From: Streptomyces sp. NBC_01142
Lineage (GTDB): Bacteria > Actinomycetota > Actinomycetes > Streptomycetales > Streptomycetaceae
NCBI RefSeq assembly: GCF_026341125.1
Contig: NZ_JAPEOR010000002.1
Coordinates: 2,368,501-2,432,500 of the forward strand
DNA length: 64,000 nt
Direction: 5' to 3'
Under the pieces are notes generated by a model. The model was given only the letters and a program-made list of their open reading frames with translations, was not told where the DNA came from and did no database searches. Positions 27,757-38,300 of this stretch are shown here, piece by piece. Each line of letters starts with the position of its first letter. The stretch's first letter is position 1. The translations under genes and the position numbers were made by a program.

Positions 27757-28994
27757 AGAGCCGACCGTACCGCCCTGATCAGTGCCTGGGCACGCGGATC
27801 GGCCGTAACTCCCTTGCGCATGCCGTTGGTTGCGTAGCCGAGCGCGATACCCGACTCCGGGTCGGCGAAGCCGAGCGAGCCACCGCGGCCCGGGTGACCG
27901 AAGGAGCCGGGGCCGAGGAGCGGGGAGGCGGGGCCGTGCAGCATGTAGCCGAGGCCGAAACGGGTGGGCACGACCAGGACGCGGTCGGGGCCCGCGGACT
28001 CCTCGGTGCGGGCGAGGGTGAGCGTCGCCGGGGCGAAGAGACGCGGTCCGCCGTCGACCTCGCCGATCGTCGAGGCGTAGAAGCGGGCCAGCGCGCGGGC
28101 GGTGGAGATGCCGTTGGACGCGGGGAGTTCGGCGGCGCGGTAGGCGGGGTCGTTCTCGTCGGGCAGCGGATCGATCGCCCCGAACGCCCGGCGGGTGAGG
28201 GAGCCGGGGTCGCGGTAGGCCTCGGAGACGGCGCGCTTGGGGCGCAGCTTGAGGCCGCCCCCGTCCGCCGCGGCCGGCTCGTCGACCGGGCCGATCCTGC
28301 CGATCCGCCGGATTTCGTCCTCGGGCAGCCCGATCCAGAAGTCCAGGCCGAGCGGGCGGGCGATCTCCTCGGCGGTCCAGCGGCCGATGGTGCGGCCGGT
28401 GACGCGGCGTACGAGTTCGCCGATCAGCCAGCTGTACGTCTGCGCGTGGTAGCCGTGGTCGGTACCGGGCTGCCACTCGGGGCGCTGCGCGGCGAGCGCG
28501 GCGGGGCCGCTCACACCGTCCTGTGCCTCGGCCGGGGTGAGCGGGCGGTCCAGGACCGGCAGCCCGGCGCGGTGCGACAGCAGCTGTCGTACGAGCACCC
28601 GTTCCTTGCCGGCCGCCTTGAACTCCGGCCAGTACGTGCCGACGGGGGCGTCCAGGTCGATCTGGCCGCGCTGGTGGAGCAGGAGCACCACGGCAGCGGC
28701 GATGCCCTTGGTCGCGGAGCGGACGGTCTGCGCGGTGTCCACGGCCCAGGGCTCGTGACCGTCCACGTCGCGGGTACCGGCCCACAGGTCGACGACCTTG
28801 CGCCCGTCCCGGTAGACGGCGACGGCCGCGCCGCGCTCGCCGCGCTGTTCGAAGTTGCGTACGAAGGCGTCCTCGACCGCCTCGAAACCTTCCGCCACTG
28901 TGCCCCGGACGTCCACTGTGCCTGCTCTCCCGCTCATGCCTCCATGGTGCGGTGCGGCGTGTGCGGGCGGTGCCGCCGGGGGGTGGGTTGACAC
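27753..28994 (-). CDS. Serine hydrolase, beta-lactamase-fold (esterase family VIII type)
   Basis: About 413 aa with the penicillin-binding-like active site SxxK in VRSATKGIAAAV (about residue 95), a Tyr motif in HAQTYSWLIGE, and the C-terminal GHPGRGGSLGFADPE. No signal peptide, so it is probably a cytoplasmic esterase. Start uncertain: GTG 28994 or ATG 28937 (MSGRAGTVDV). It is coupled by a 4-bp overlap to the downstream SDR. Confidence 0.87.
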   Translation of the reverse strand: MSTHPPAAPPAHAAPHHGGMSGRAGTVDVRGTVAEGFEAVEDAFVRNFEQRGERGAAVAVYRDGRKVVDLWAGTRDVDGHEPWAVDTAQTVRSATKGIAAAVVLLLHQRGQIDLDAPVGTYWPEFKAAGKERVLVRQLLSHRAGLPVLDRPLTPAEAQDGVSGPAALAAQRPEWQPGTDHGYHAQTYSWLIGELVRRVTGRTIGRWTAEEIARPLGLDFWIGLPEDEIRRIGRIGPVDEPAAADGGGLKLRPKRAVSEAYRDPGSLTRRAFGAIDPLPDENDPAYRAAELPASNGISTARALARFYASTIGEVDGGPRLFAPATLTLARTEESAGPDRVLVVPTRFGLGYMLHGPASPLLGPGSFGHPGRGGSLGFADPESGIALGYATNGMRKGVTADPRAQALIRAVRSAL

Positions 28995-29051
28995 GGCCTC
29001 CGGACATGCTTGTCCTCGGTCGCCGGACGGGCCCGGTTCTTTCGGCCCGGG

Positions 29052-29794
<743 letters not shown>

Positions 29795-29798
<4 letters not shown>

Positions 29799-30556
29799 AG
29801 GGTCCAGCCAAGCAGACAGACCGCGAGAGCGGTCAGCGGGAGTGCGGCGGCCTGCGACCACTGCGTACGGCTCGCGGTCACCTCGTCGATGACCGGCATG
29901 GTCCCCGTGTACCCCCGGCTCACCATGGCCAGATGTACCCGCTCACCGCGCTCGTAGGAGCGGATGAAGAGCGCGCCCGCGGATTTGGCGAGGACGCCCC
30001 AGTGGCGCACACCGCTCGCCTCGAACCCGCGCGACCTGCGTGCGATCGACATCCGGCGCATCTCGTCGCTGATGACATCGCCGTAACGGATCATGAAGGA
30101 CGCGATCTGGACCAGCATCGGCGGCAGTTTGAGGCGTTGCAGACCGAGCAGCAGGGAGCGCAGATCGGTCGTCGAGGCGAGGAGGACGGAGGCGGCGACA
30201 CCCAGCGTCCCCTTGGCCAGGATGTTCCACGCGCCCCACAGTCCGGGGACGCTGAGCGAGATGCCCAGTACGGAGATCTGCTCACCGGGCACCACGAAGG
30301 GCATCAGGAACGCGAAGGCCACGAACGGGATCTCGATGAGGAGCCGGCGCAGCAGAAAACCGGCGGGGACACGGGACACGCCCGCGACGACCGCGAGCAG
30401 CACTGCGTACAGACCGAAGGCCCAGACCGCCTCGCGGGGGGTGGAGACGACCACCAGGACGAAGCAGAAGACGGCAGCGAGCTTGCAGTGTGCGGGCAGT
30501 TCGTGGACCGGCGAGTGGCCGTGCCGGTAGAGCTTGTGGCTGTGTCCCGCGCCCAT
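29795..30556 (-). CDS. cbiQ: Cobalt/nickel ECF transporter T component (CbiQ/NikQ)
   Basis: A 253-aa membrane coupling protein with about five spans. The cytoplasmic coupling helices bear the Ala-Arg-Gly signatures of T components (IARRSRGFEA and MVSRGYTG). It links the ATPase to the M substrate-binding subunit. It starts one base downstream of the cbiMN stop. Confidence 0.92.
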
Positions 30557-30557
30557 G

Positions 30558-31646
30558 TCAGACGGAGTCCGGTACGCGGGCGGGGCCGGCGTCGGTGGTG
30601 GTACGGCGGCTGCGCACCACCCAGAAGATGCCGGTGCCCACGACGACCGTGGCGCCGACGCCGATCACGCCGGCGAGGCCGCCGGAGATCCGGGCGTTGG
30701 AGATGTCCTTGATGCCGTAGTCGGCGAGCGGGGAGTCGGCGGCGGCGTGCTCCTCGACCGTCTTGTCGATGCCCTTGTCGGCGGCGACCTTCTCCAGGCC
30801 GTCGGGGCTGGCGGAGGCGTAGAAGGAGCCGAAGCCGGCGAGGACGAGGGCGGTGGCCAGGCCGGCCAGCCAGAGCTTGCGGGGTGAGCCTGCGGCGACC
30901 GGCGCGGAGACGGGTGCGGGCGAGGGCGCGGCGTCGACCAGCTCCCCGCCGACGCGCAGCTTGAGCGGGGCGGAGAGCCCGCGGGCCCCGTAGACCAGAT
31001 CCGGCCGTACGGCGATGACGGCACCGACCGTCAGCATGGTGATCGCGGCTTCGCCGATGCCGATCAGGACGTGGACGCCGACCATCGCGGAGAGCACGGT
31101 GCCGACCGGGACCTCGGTGAGGCCGCCGACGGCGTAGAGCAGGGTGAAGGCCGCGGCCGCGGCCGGCACGGAGACCAGCGCGGCGACGAAGGACGCGGCG
31201 GTGATCGAGCGGCGGGTGCGCGGCAGGACCTTGACCAGGCCGCGGAAGAGTCCGTACGCGACGAGGACCGTGATCACGCCCATGACGGTGATGTTCACGC
31301 CGAGCGCGGTGAGTCCGCCGTCCGCGAAGAGGAGGCCCTGCATCAGCAGCACGACGGATATGCAGAGCACGCCGGTGAACGGACCGACGAGGATCGCGGC
31401 GAGCGCGCCGCCCAGCAGATGTCCGCTGGTGCCGGCCGCGACGGGGAAGTTCAGCATCTGTACGGCGAAGATGAAGGCGGCGACGAGCCCGGCCAGCGGT
31501 GCGGTGCGGTCCGCGCCGGCCAGTGCCACGGGTGAACCGCCCAGTTCACGGCGGGCGCCGCGCAGGCTGACGGCAACGGCCCCTGCGGCGGCGGCGCCTG
31601 CGGCCACTGAGACGGGTGCATTGATGAATCCGTCGGGTACGTGCAT
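30558..31646 (-). CDS. cbiM: Fused CbiM-CbiN substrate-specific subunit of a cobalt/nickel ECF transporter
   Basis: About 362 aa. The mature N-terminus MHVPDGFIN carries the Met-His that coordinates the metal in CbiM/NikM proteins. About seven spans follow to residue 240 (including FPVAAGTSGHLLGGALAAIL), then a CbiN-like part with two spans and the outer loop GLEKVAADKGIDKTVEEHA. M and N are commonly fused. Whether the ion is Ni or Co cannot be decided from the protein; a Nur-box-like site upstream favours nickel. Confidence 0.92.
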   Translation of the reverse strand: MHVPDGFINAPVSVAAGAAAAGAVAVSLRGARRELGGSPVALAGADRTAPLAGLVAAFIFAVQMLNFPVAAGTSGHLLGGALAAILVGPFTGVLCISVVLLMQGLLFADGGLTALGVNITVMGVITVLVAYGLFRGLVKVLPRTRRSITAASFVAALVSVPAAAAAFTLLYAVGGLTEVPVGTVLSAMVGVHVLIGIGEAAITMLTVGAVIAVRPDLVYGARGLSAPLKLRVGGELVDAAPSPAPVSAPVAAGSPRKLWLAGLATALVLAGFGSFYASASPDGLEKVAADKGIDKTVEEHAAADSPLADYGIKDISNARISGGLAGVIGVGATVVVGTGIFWVVRSRRTTTDAGPARVPDSV

Positions 31647-31695
31647 GGCGGGCTCCGCTTCGGACAGTCGGTGAACCTCTCGATGATGCGGCCTG

Positions 31696-31712
31696 TTGCA
31701 AACAACTCGCAA
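31696..31712. promoter_or_regulatory. Nur-box-like nickel regulatory site
   Basis: TTGCAA-ACAAC-TCGCAA, 50 bp upstream of cbiM, fits the Streptomyces Nur consensus tTGCaa-N5-ttGCAA at 11 of 12 defined positions (consensus quoted from memory of published Nur work). Nur is the nickel-sensing Fur homologue that represses nickel uptake, so this site would shut the importer off when nickel is plentiful. Confidence 0.55.
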
Positions 31713-31799
31713 GAGCGAACAAGTCACAAAAGAGTTCGAGCCTTCCGTCCAAAATATGCGACATTAGAGGATGAATCGGACGAGTGCAAGGAGCTGGAT

Positions 31800-32147
31800 A
31801 TGCCGATCACCGTCGAAGACCCCGCATTGGCCAGGATTGTCACCGATGCTCCGCAGTACCGCCCCGTCCGCGTCTCCCTCTGCTACGACCCCGCCGGCGA
31901 TCCGCTGGCGGTGCGCTTCGCCTTCCCCAGCGGACGCGAATGGACCTTCCCCCGCGAACTGCTGGAGACGGGACTGCGCGCGCCGGCACGGCGCGGCGAT
32001 GTCGAGGTCTGGCCGTGCGGACGGGTCCAGGCAGTGGTCGAGTTCCACACCCCCGACGGTGTCGCGGTGCTCCAGTTCGACACCAAGGTGCTGATCCGCT
32101 TTCTGAACCACACATACGAAGCGGCCGCACCCGCCCCCACTGGCTGA
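31800..32147 (+). CDS. ssgE: SsgA-like sporulation/cell-division protein
   Basis: A 115-aa SALP-family protein. Family features are the RYRPVRVSLCYDPAGDP-like strand, WTFPRELLETGLRAP, the GDVEVWP motif and the VLIRFLNHTY end. SALPs are confined to sporulating actinobacteria and steer septum placement and wall events. The ssgE label rests on length and on my recollection that ssgE lies near PBP genes; another SALP paralogue is possible. ATG 31800 has an AAGGAG site six bases upstream. Confidence 0.85.
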   Translation: MPITVEDPALARIVTDAPQYRPVRVSLCYDPAGDPLAVRFAFPSGREWTFPRELLETGLRAPARRGDVEVWPCGRVQAVVEFHTPDGVAVLQFDTKVLIRFLNHTYEAAAPAPTG

Positions 32148-32268
32148 CGGATACGACCACCGCGCACCGCGCCGGCCCCCGTCCCCACGGTGCCGCCGCG
32201 CTACCGGGGACGCGCGCTCCGCTCAAGCGGCGCCCCCGGGGTCCTGTGCCTGACGCAGGCTGCCGGAG

Positions 32269-34431
32269 TCAGACGCGTACCAACTCCCGCTTCTCGTCCG
32301 GGTCCCCGTCCGTGGCGAGCTCCTTGTGCAGCTTCTCGCCCTCCACATCCACGTTGGGCAGTGCCCGGTCCAGCCAGCGCGGCAGCCACCAGGCCTTCTC
32401 GCCCAGCAGCGCGAGCACCGCCGGCACGATCGCCATCCGGACGACGAAGGCGTCGAAGAAGACCGCGATCGCGAGGCCGAAGCCGATCATCTTGACCATC
32501 TGCTCACTGGAGCCGATGAAGCCGGAGAACACCGCGATCATGATCACGGCGGCGGCGGTGACCACCCGGGCGCCGTGCCGGAATCCGGTGACGATCGCCT
32601 CGCCGGGCCGCTCCCCGTGGACGTACGCCTCCCGCATCCGCGTCACGAGGAAGACCTCGTAGTCCATGGCGAGGCCGAAGACGACACCCACCATGAAGAT
32701 CGGCATCATCGACATGATCGGGCCGGTCTGTTCCACACCGAAGAGCGAACCGAGCCAGCCCCACTGGAAGACGGCGACGACCGCGCCCAGCGCCGCGACC
32801 ACGGAGAGCAGGAAGCCGAGGGCCGCCTTCAACGGCACCAGCACCGAGCGGAAGACCAGCATCAGCAGCAGGAAGGCGAGACCGACGACGAGCGCGAGAT
32901 AGGGCAGCAGCGCGTCGTTCATCTTCTGCGAGAAGTCGATGTTCATCGCCGTGGCGCCGGTGACCAGTACGTCGTCGCCGCTGCCGTCGCGGATGGAGTG
33001 AACCAGGTCCTCCGTCTCGAGGGACGAGGGGCGGTCCTTCGGCACGACCGTGATCATCGCGGTGTCGCCGGCCTTGTTGAGGGTCGGCGGGGTGACGGCC
33101 GCGACTCCGTCCAGGCCCTGGATGTCCTTGACGGTACGGTCGGCGGTGCCCTTGTCGCCGTCGACGACCACCATCAGCGGACCGTTGAAGCCGGGGCCGA
33201 AACCGTCGGAGAGCAGGTCGTACGCCTTGCGCTGGGTGGTGCTCGTGGGCTGCGATCCGTCGTCGGGCAGCCCCATCTCCAGCGAAGCGGCAGGCAGGGC
33301 GATGGCGCCCAGGCCCACCACACCGGCGAGCAGCACGGTGACCGGACGCCGCAGCACGAAGCGCGCCCAGCGGGTGCCCATGTTCGGCTTCTCTTCGACC
33401 GGCTTGCCCTTGCGGGCCTTGCGGCCGAGCACCCGCTTGCCGGCGAAGCCGAGCAGCGCGGGTATGAGGGTGAGCGCGATGAGGACCGCGATCACGACCG
33501 TGCCGGCCGCGGCGAAGCCCATCTTGCTGAGCATCGGGATATTGACGACGGCAAGGCCGACGAGGGCGATGACGACCGTCAGGCCCGCGAAGACGACCGC
33601 GGAGCCCGCGGTGCCCACGGCCCGTCCGGCCGCTTCCTCGTGCTCGCGGCCCTCGGCCAGTTCGGCGCGGTAGCGGGAGACGATGAAGAGCGCGTAGTCG
33701 ATGCCGACCGCGAGGCCGATCATCGTCGCCAGCGTGGAGGTGGTGGAGCCGAGGTCGAGGACGTTCGCGAGCGCGGTGATCGTGGAGATGCCTATGCCCA
33801 CGCCGATGATGGCGGTGAGCAGCGGCAGCCCGGCGGCGACCAGCGAGCCGAAGGTGATGACCAGGACGACCGCGGCGACCGCGACACCGATGATCTCGCC
33901 GGGGCCGCTCTCGGGGGCGGCCTGCAGCGCGTCGCCGCCGATCTCCACCGTCAGCCCGGCGTCACGGGCCTCGGCGCCGGCCTCCTTGAGCTCCTCGCGC
34001 GTCTCCTCGGTCAGCTCCATCGAGTTGACCTTGTACGTGACGGACACGTACGCGGTCCCGCCGTCCTTGGAGACGGCCTTGGTGAGGTACGGGTCGGTGA
34101 CGGAGGCGATCTGGTCGGAGCCGGACTTCAGCTCGCCGACCGCCTTGTTCACCTCGGCCTTGTGACCGGGTTCGGTCATCTTCTGGCCGGCGGGGGCCTT
34201 GAAGACCACGCGGGCGGTTGCGCCGTCGGCGCTGCCCCCGGGGAAGCGCTGTTCCAGCAGGTCGAAGGCCTTCTGGGCCTCCGTGCCCGGCATGGAGAAC
34301 GAGGAAGAGGTAGCGGTGGACGCGGAGGCCGCACCGAAGCCGGCGAGCGCCAGCAGCGCCACCCACAGCAGGGCGACGAGACGGCGGCGCCGGAAGGCGG
34401 ACCGTCCGAGTTTGTAGAGGAACGTGGCCAC
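32269..34431 (-). CDS. MMPL/RND family transporter
   Basis: About 720 aa in two homologous halves. Each half has one N-terminal span, a large outer domain and a block of five spans. Motifs include IGLAVGIDYALFIVSRYR and VVFGLAMDYEVFLVTRMRE, the proton-relay Asp-Tyr elements of MMPL proteins. These export lipids or hydrophobic compounds. I chose GTG 34431 (VATFLYKLGRSAF) with GGGAG nine bases upstream; ATG 34467 is an in-frame alternative. It lies downstream of a TetR gene, probably in one operon. Confidence 0.92.
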   Translation of the reverse strand: MATFLYKLGRSAFRRRRLVALLWVALLALAGFGAASASTATSSSFSMPGTEAQKAFDLLEQRFPGGSADGATARVVFKAPAGQKMTEPGHKAEVNKAVGELKSGSDQIASVTDPYLTKAVSKDGGTAYVSVTYKVNSMELTEETREELKEAGAEARDAGLTVEIGGDALQAAPESGPGEIIGVAVAAVVLVITFGSLVAAGLPLLTAIIGVGIGISTITALANVLDLGSTTSTLATMIGLAVGIDYALFIVSRYRAELAEGREHEEAAGRAVGTAGSAVVFAGLTVVIALVGLAVVNIPMLSKMGFAAAGTVVIAVLIALTLIPALLGFAGKRVLGRKARKGKPVEEKPNMGTRWARFVLRRPVTVLLAGVVGLGAIALPAASLEMGLPDDGSQPTSTTQRKAYDLLSDGFGPGFNGPLMVVVDGDKGTADRTVKDIQGLDGVAAVTPPTLNKAGDTAMITVVPKDRPSSLETEDLVHSIRDGSGDDVLVTGATAMNIDFSQKMNDALLPYLALVVGLAFLLLMLVFRSVLVPLKAALGFLLSVVAALGAVVAVFQWGWLGSLFGVEQTGPIMSMMPIFMVGVVFGLAMDYEVFLVTRMREAYVHGERPGEAIVTGFRHGARVVTAAAVIMIAVFSGFIGSSEQMVKMIGFGLAIAVFFDAFVVRMAIVPAVLALLGEKAWWLPRWLDRALPNVDVEGEKLHKELATDGDPDEKRELVRV

Positions 34432-34566
34432 GAGGGCGTACTCCCGTGTGTGAGGTGAACAGGGCATGGGGAGCCGGCCCGACGACGAGAGCGGCGCACG
34501 TCAGGTGGAACTGGCGGAACTGGCGGTACGGGGACCTGCGGGGAGCTGTGGGGAGCTGGGAGGAGT

Positions 34567-35139
34567 TCAGACGCCGAGGGCGGGGAGCACCACTGCGTCC
34601 AGGTAGTCGGTGAGGAAGGTCCGGTCGGGGGTCCGGTCCTCGATCAGCTGCCGGGCGACGAAGGCGCCGACCAGCATGTGCGGGACGTATTTCAGCGCGG
34701 GGTTGTCCGCGCCGACCTCGTCCCGGTCCACGGCCCGCCGCAACAGCACGTCGAGTCCGGTGATCTCGGGCTCTATCAGCAGCTCCCGCAGGGCTTCGTG
34801 GAGATCGGGGTTTCCGTGGATGGCCTGGGCCAGACCCCGCATCAGCGCGGAGTCCTTCTCCATCTGACAGTCGTCGGTGCGGTCCAGCATTGTGTGGAAG
34901 TCACCACGCAGGGTGCCGGTGTCGATGTCGGCGACACTCACCGGCTTGTTGTGCCTCAGCGCCTTGGCGACCAGCTCCGGTTTGCTCCGCCACTGGCGGT
35001 AGAGCGTGGCCTTGCTCGATCGGGTGCGGGCGGCGACGGCGTCCATGGTCACGGCGTCGTAGCCGACCTCGCGAAGCAGGTCGAGCACGGCTTCGTACAG
35101 CTCTGCCTCGCGCTCGGGTGTGAGCCGGGTGCGCGTCAT
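34567..35139 (-). CDS. TetR family transcriptional repressor
   Basis: A 190-aa regulator. The N-terminal helix-turn-helix reads VTMDAVAARTRSSKATLYRQW (about residues 30-50); the larger C-terminal part is the TetR_C-type ligand and dimerisation domain. ATG 35139 has a GGGAGG site six bases upstream. The MMPL transporter follows on the same strand, and the tricorn gene is divergent across 180 bp that hold two palindromes, so it likely controls itself with the transporter and perhaps the protease. Confidence 0.92.
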   Translation of the reverse strand: MTRTRLTPEREAELYEAVLDLLREVGYDAVTMDAVAARTRSSKATLYRQWRSKPELVAKALRHNKPVSVADIDTGTLRGDFHTMLDRTDDCQMEKDSALMRGLAQAIHGNPDLHEALRELLIEPEITGLDVLLRRAVDRDEVGADNPALKYVPHMLVGAFVARQLIEDRTPDRTFLTDYLDAVVLPALGV

Positions 35140-35163
35140 GGTCGACCTCCCATCACCAGCCGA

Positions 35164-35178
35164 ACGAAACGGTTTCGT
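35164..35178. promoter_or_regulatory. TetR operator 1
   Basis: ACGAAAC-G-GTTTCGT, a perfect 7+7 dyad 25 bp upstream of the tetR ATG. It shares its half-site (CGAAAC/GTTTCG) with the second palindrome 27 bp away. Shared half-sites argue for one regulator binding both. Confidence 0.65.
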
Positions 35179-35204
35179 ACAGGACGACCATAGCCCGGAC
35201 CGCG

Positions 35205-35226
35205 AGCGAAACGAAATCGTTTCGCT
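35205..35226. promoter_or_regulatory. TetR operator 2
   Basis: AGCGAAACGA-AA-TCGTTTCGCT, a perfect 10+10 dyad midway between the divergent tetR and tricorn genes. It carries the same CGAAAC core as operator 1. It is placed to cover both promoters. Confidence 0.7.
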
Positions 35227-35319
35227 TGTGGTGTGGGTCACGCGGCCCGCACGGCGGCGAAGAAGGTTCACCCGGCTCCACGAGTTGCCGCACCCCCTTA
35301 CCGCGGAAAGCATTGGGGG

Positions 35320-38300
35320 GTGAGTACCGACGTCGCGTATCTCCGTTTTCCGCATCTGCACGAAGACTTGCTGTGCTTCGCCGCCGAGGACGATCTCTGG
35401 GTCGCCCCTCTGGTGCCGGAGGGGCACCGCCCGGGGCGCGCCTGGCGTATCACCGTCGACCGGACCAGGATCGGCCATCCACGCTTCTCCCCCGACGGCC
35501 GCCAGATCGCCTACACGACCTGGCGCAGCCTCGACCCGGAGATCCATCTCGCACCGGTCGACGGCGGGCCGGCCCGCCGGCTGAGCTACTGGGGCTCGAC
35601 CGACACCCGGGTCTGCGGCTGGACTCCGGACGGCCATATCCTCGCCGTCTCCTCGCACGGCCAGCCCTTCTCGTACTTCTCCTGGGCCTACACCGTCCCG
35701 ACCGACGGCCACCCCGGCGGAAAGCTGCCCTGGGGGCCGGTCGCCGACATCGCCGTCACGGACCTCAACGGCAGCTCCTCCCGGCCCGCAGACGACTCCC
35801 CGCCAGGAGACGACTCCCAGTCCGGCGACTCCTCCCGGCCCGCCGACTCCGGGACAGAACGCCGCACCCTGCTGCTCACCGGCAAGCCCCCGCACGAACC
35901 GGCCGCGTGGAAGCGCTACCGGGGCGGGGCGACGGGCCGGCTGTGGCTGCACGGCAAGCGACTGCTCCCCGACCTGAACGGCCATCTGGACTGCCCGATG
36001 TTCGTCTCGGGGCGGATCGCGTTCCTCTCGGACCACGAAGGCATCGGCAATCTCTACTCCTGCCTGCCCGACGGGACCGGCCTCCTGCGCCACACCGACC
36101 ATGACGACTTCTATGCCCGGCACGCCTCGAGCGACGGTCGCAGGGTCGTGTACCAGTGCGCCGGCGAGTTGTGGATCGTCGACGACCTGACCGTCCCGGA
36201 CGCGGCGCCGCGCAAGCTGGAGGTACGGCTCGGGGGCCCGCGCGCCGGACGCCGCACCTACCAGGTGCCCGCCGCCAATCACGTCGACGCGATCTCGGTC
36301 GACACGACGGGGCGGGCCAGCGCCGTCAACGTACGCGGCAGCCTGTACTGGCTGACGCACCGCGACGGCCCGGCCCGCACGATCGCGGACACCCCGGGCG
36401 TACGGGTCCGGCAGCCCGAGATGCTCGGCAGCGGCGGCCAGGTCGCCTATGTCACGGACGCGGACGGCGAAGACGCCGTGGAGATCGCCTATCTGCCGCG
36501 CGCAAGCGGCGAACGGGAGCCGCGGCGGCTGGCCTCCGGAGAGCTGGGCCACGTCCAGGAGCTGGTCTCCGACCCGGACGGGGAACGGATCGCCATCGCC
36601 TCGCACGACGGGCGGCTGCTGCTCATCGACGCGACCGAGGAGTCCGACGGGGACGTCACGGAGCTGATCCGCTCCATCAACGGCCCCGTCCGCGACCTGG
36701 CCTTCTCACCGGACGGCGGGTGGCTCACCTGGTCGCAGCCCGGCATCGGCCGCTCGCTGCGCCAGATCAAGATGGCCCGGATCGCCGACCGTACGATCGT
36801 GGATGTCACCAACGGCCGCTTCGAGGACGAGAATCCGGTCTTCACCCGGGACGGCCGCTATCTCGCCTTCCTTTCCTGGCGGGGCTTCGACCCCGTGTAC
36901 GACGTGCACACCGGGGACCTGTCCTTCCCGCTGGGCTGCCGCCCCTATCTGCTGCCGCTGTCCTCCGCGACGCCCTCCCCGTTCGCACTGTCGCCGGACG
37001 GACGGCCGGCGGCGGGCGGACTCGACCCGCTGGACGACTCCGAGGAGGGTACGGCGGTGACGGTCGAGATCGAGGGCCTGGAGAGCAGGGTGACGCCGTT
37101 CCCCGTGTCCGCCTCCAAGTACTCGGCACTCCATCCGGTCAGCGGCGGCGGTCTGGTCTGGCTGCGCTGGCCGATCTCCGGTGCGCTCGGCGAGACCTTC
37201 GCCAACCCTGCGGACACCTCCGGCCGCCCCACGCTGGAACACTTCGACATCACCAAGGCGCGCAAGACCGAACTGATGGGCCATCTGGACTGGTTCTCGG
37301 TGAGCCGCGACGGCACCCGGCTGGTGGTCGTGGACGACGGGGAGCTGCGCGCCGTCCCGGCCACGGAGTCGGGCGACAGCGACTCGACGGTCTATCTGGA
37401 CCTGCGCCGGATCCTGCACGACGTCGACCCGGCGTCCGAATGGCGTCAGGCGTACGGGGAGGCGGGCCGCATCATCCGCGCGTACTTCTGGGAGCCGGGG
37501 ATGTGCGGCATCGACTGGGACGCGGTGCTCGCGCAGTACCGTCCGCTGGTCGAACGGGTCGCGTCGCCTGACGAGTTCGCGGATCTGCTGCGCGAGGTGC
37601 TGGGCGAACTGGGCACGTCCCACGCGTACGTCAGCCCGGCCCGGCGCAACGAAGGGCCGCCGCACTACCAGCGGCCGATGGGCCTGCTGGGCGCGAATCT
37701 GGTCTGCCGCGACGGGAGTTGGATGGTCTCCCGGATCCTGCCCGGCGAATCGTCCGACTCCAAGGCGCGCTCGCCGCTGGCCGGTACGGGCATCCGCGAG
37801 GGCGCGGTGCTCACGCATGTGGACGGCCGTCCGGTGGACCCGGTGACCGGTCCCTACCCGATGCTCGCTGCGGCGGGCGGCACGACGGTCGAGCTCACCT
37901 TCCATCCGACGGAGGGCGAAGGGCCCGCCCGCCGGGTCGCGGTGATCCCCCTGATCGACGAGCGGCCGCTGCGGTACCAGGACTGGGTGGCCAAACGCCG
38001 GGAGGTCGTACGGGAGTTGAGCGGCGGCAAATGCGGCTACCTGCACATCCCGGACATGGGCGGTTCGGGCTGGGCCCAGTTCAACCGCGATCTGCGCCTC
38101 GAAGTGTCCCGGCCGGCGCTGATCGTGGACGTACGGGGCAATGCGGGAGGCCACATCAGCGAGCTGGTGGTGGAGAAGCTCACCCGCAAGATCCTGGGCT
38201 GGGACCTGACGCGCAACGCCCAGCCCGTCTCGTACGCCTCCAACGCGCCACGCGGCCCGGTGGTCGCGCTGGCCGACGAGGCGACGTCCTCGGACGGCGA

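Noticed and set aside
31647..31800. Cobalamin riboswitch upstream of cbiM
   Set aside because: The leader is too short and lacks the conserved B12-box; a Nur-like dyad explains control better.
32326..34458. 710-codon plus-strand frame rich in His, Asp, Gln and Arg
   Set aside because: Antisense shadow of the MMPL transporter gene.
35320..37571. Long Arg/Gly-rich frames within the tricorn gene
   Set aside because: Out-of-frame shadows; the tricorn frame has complete catalytic motifs.
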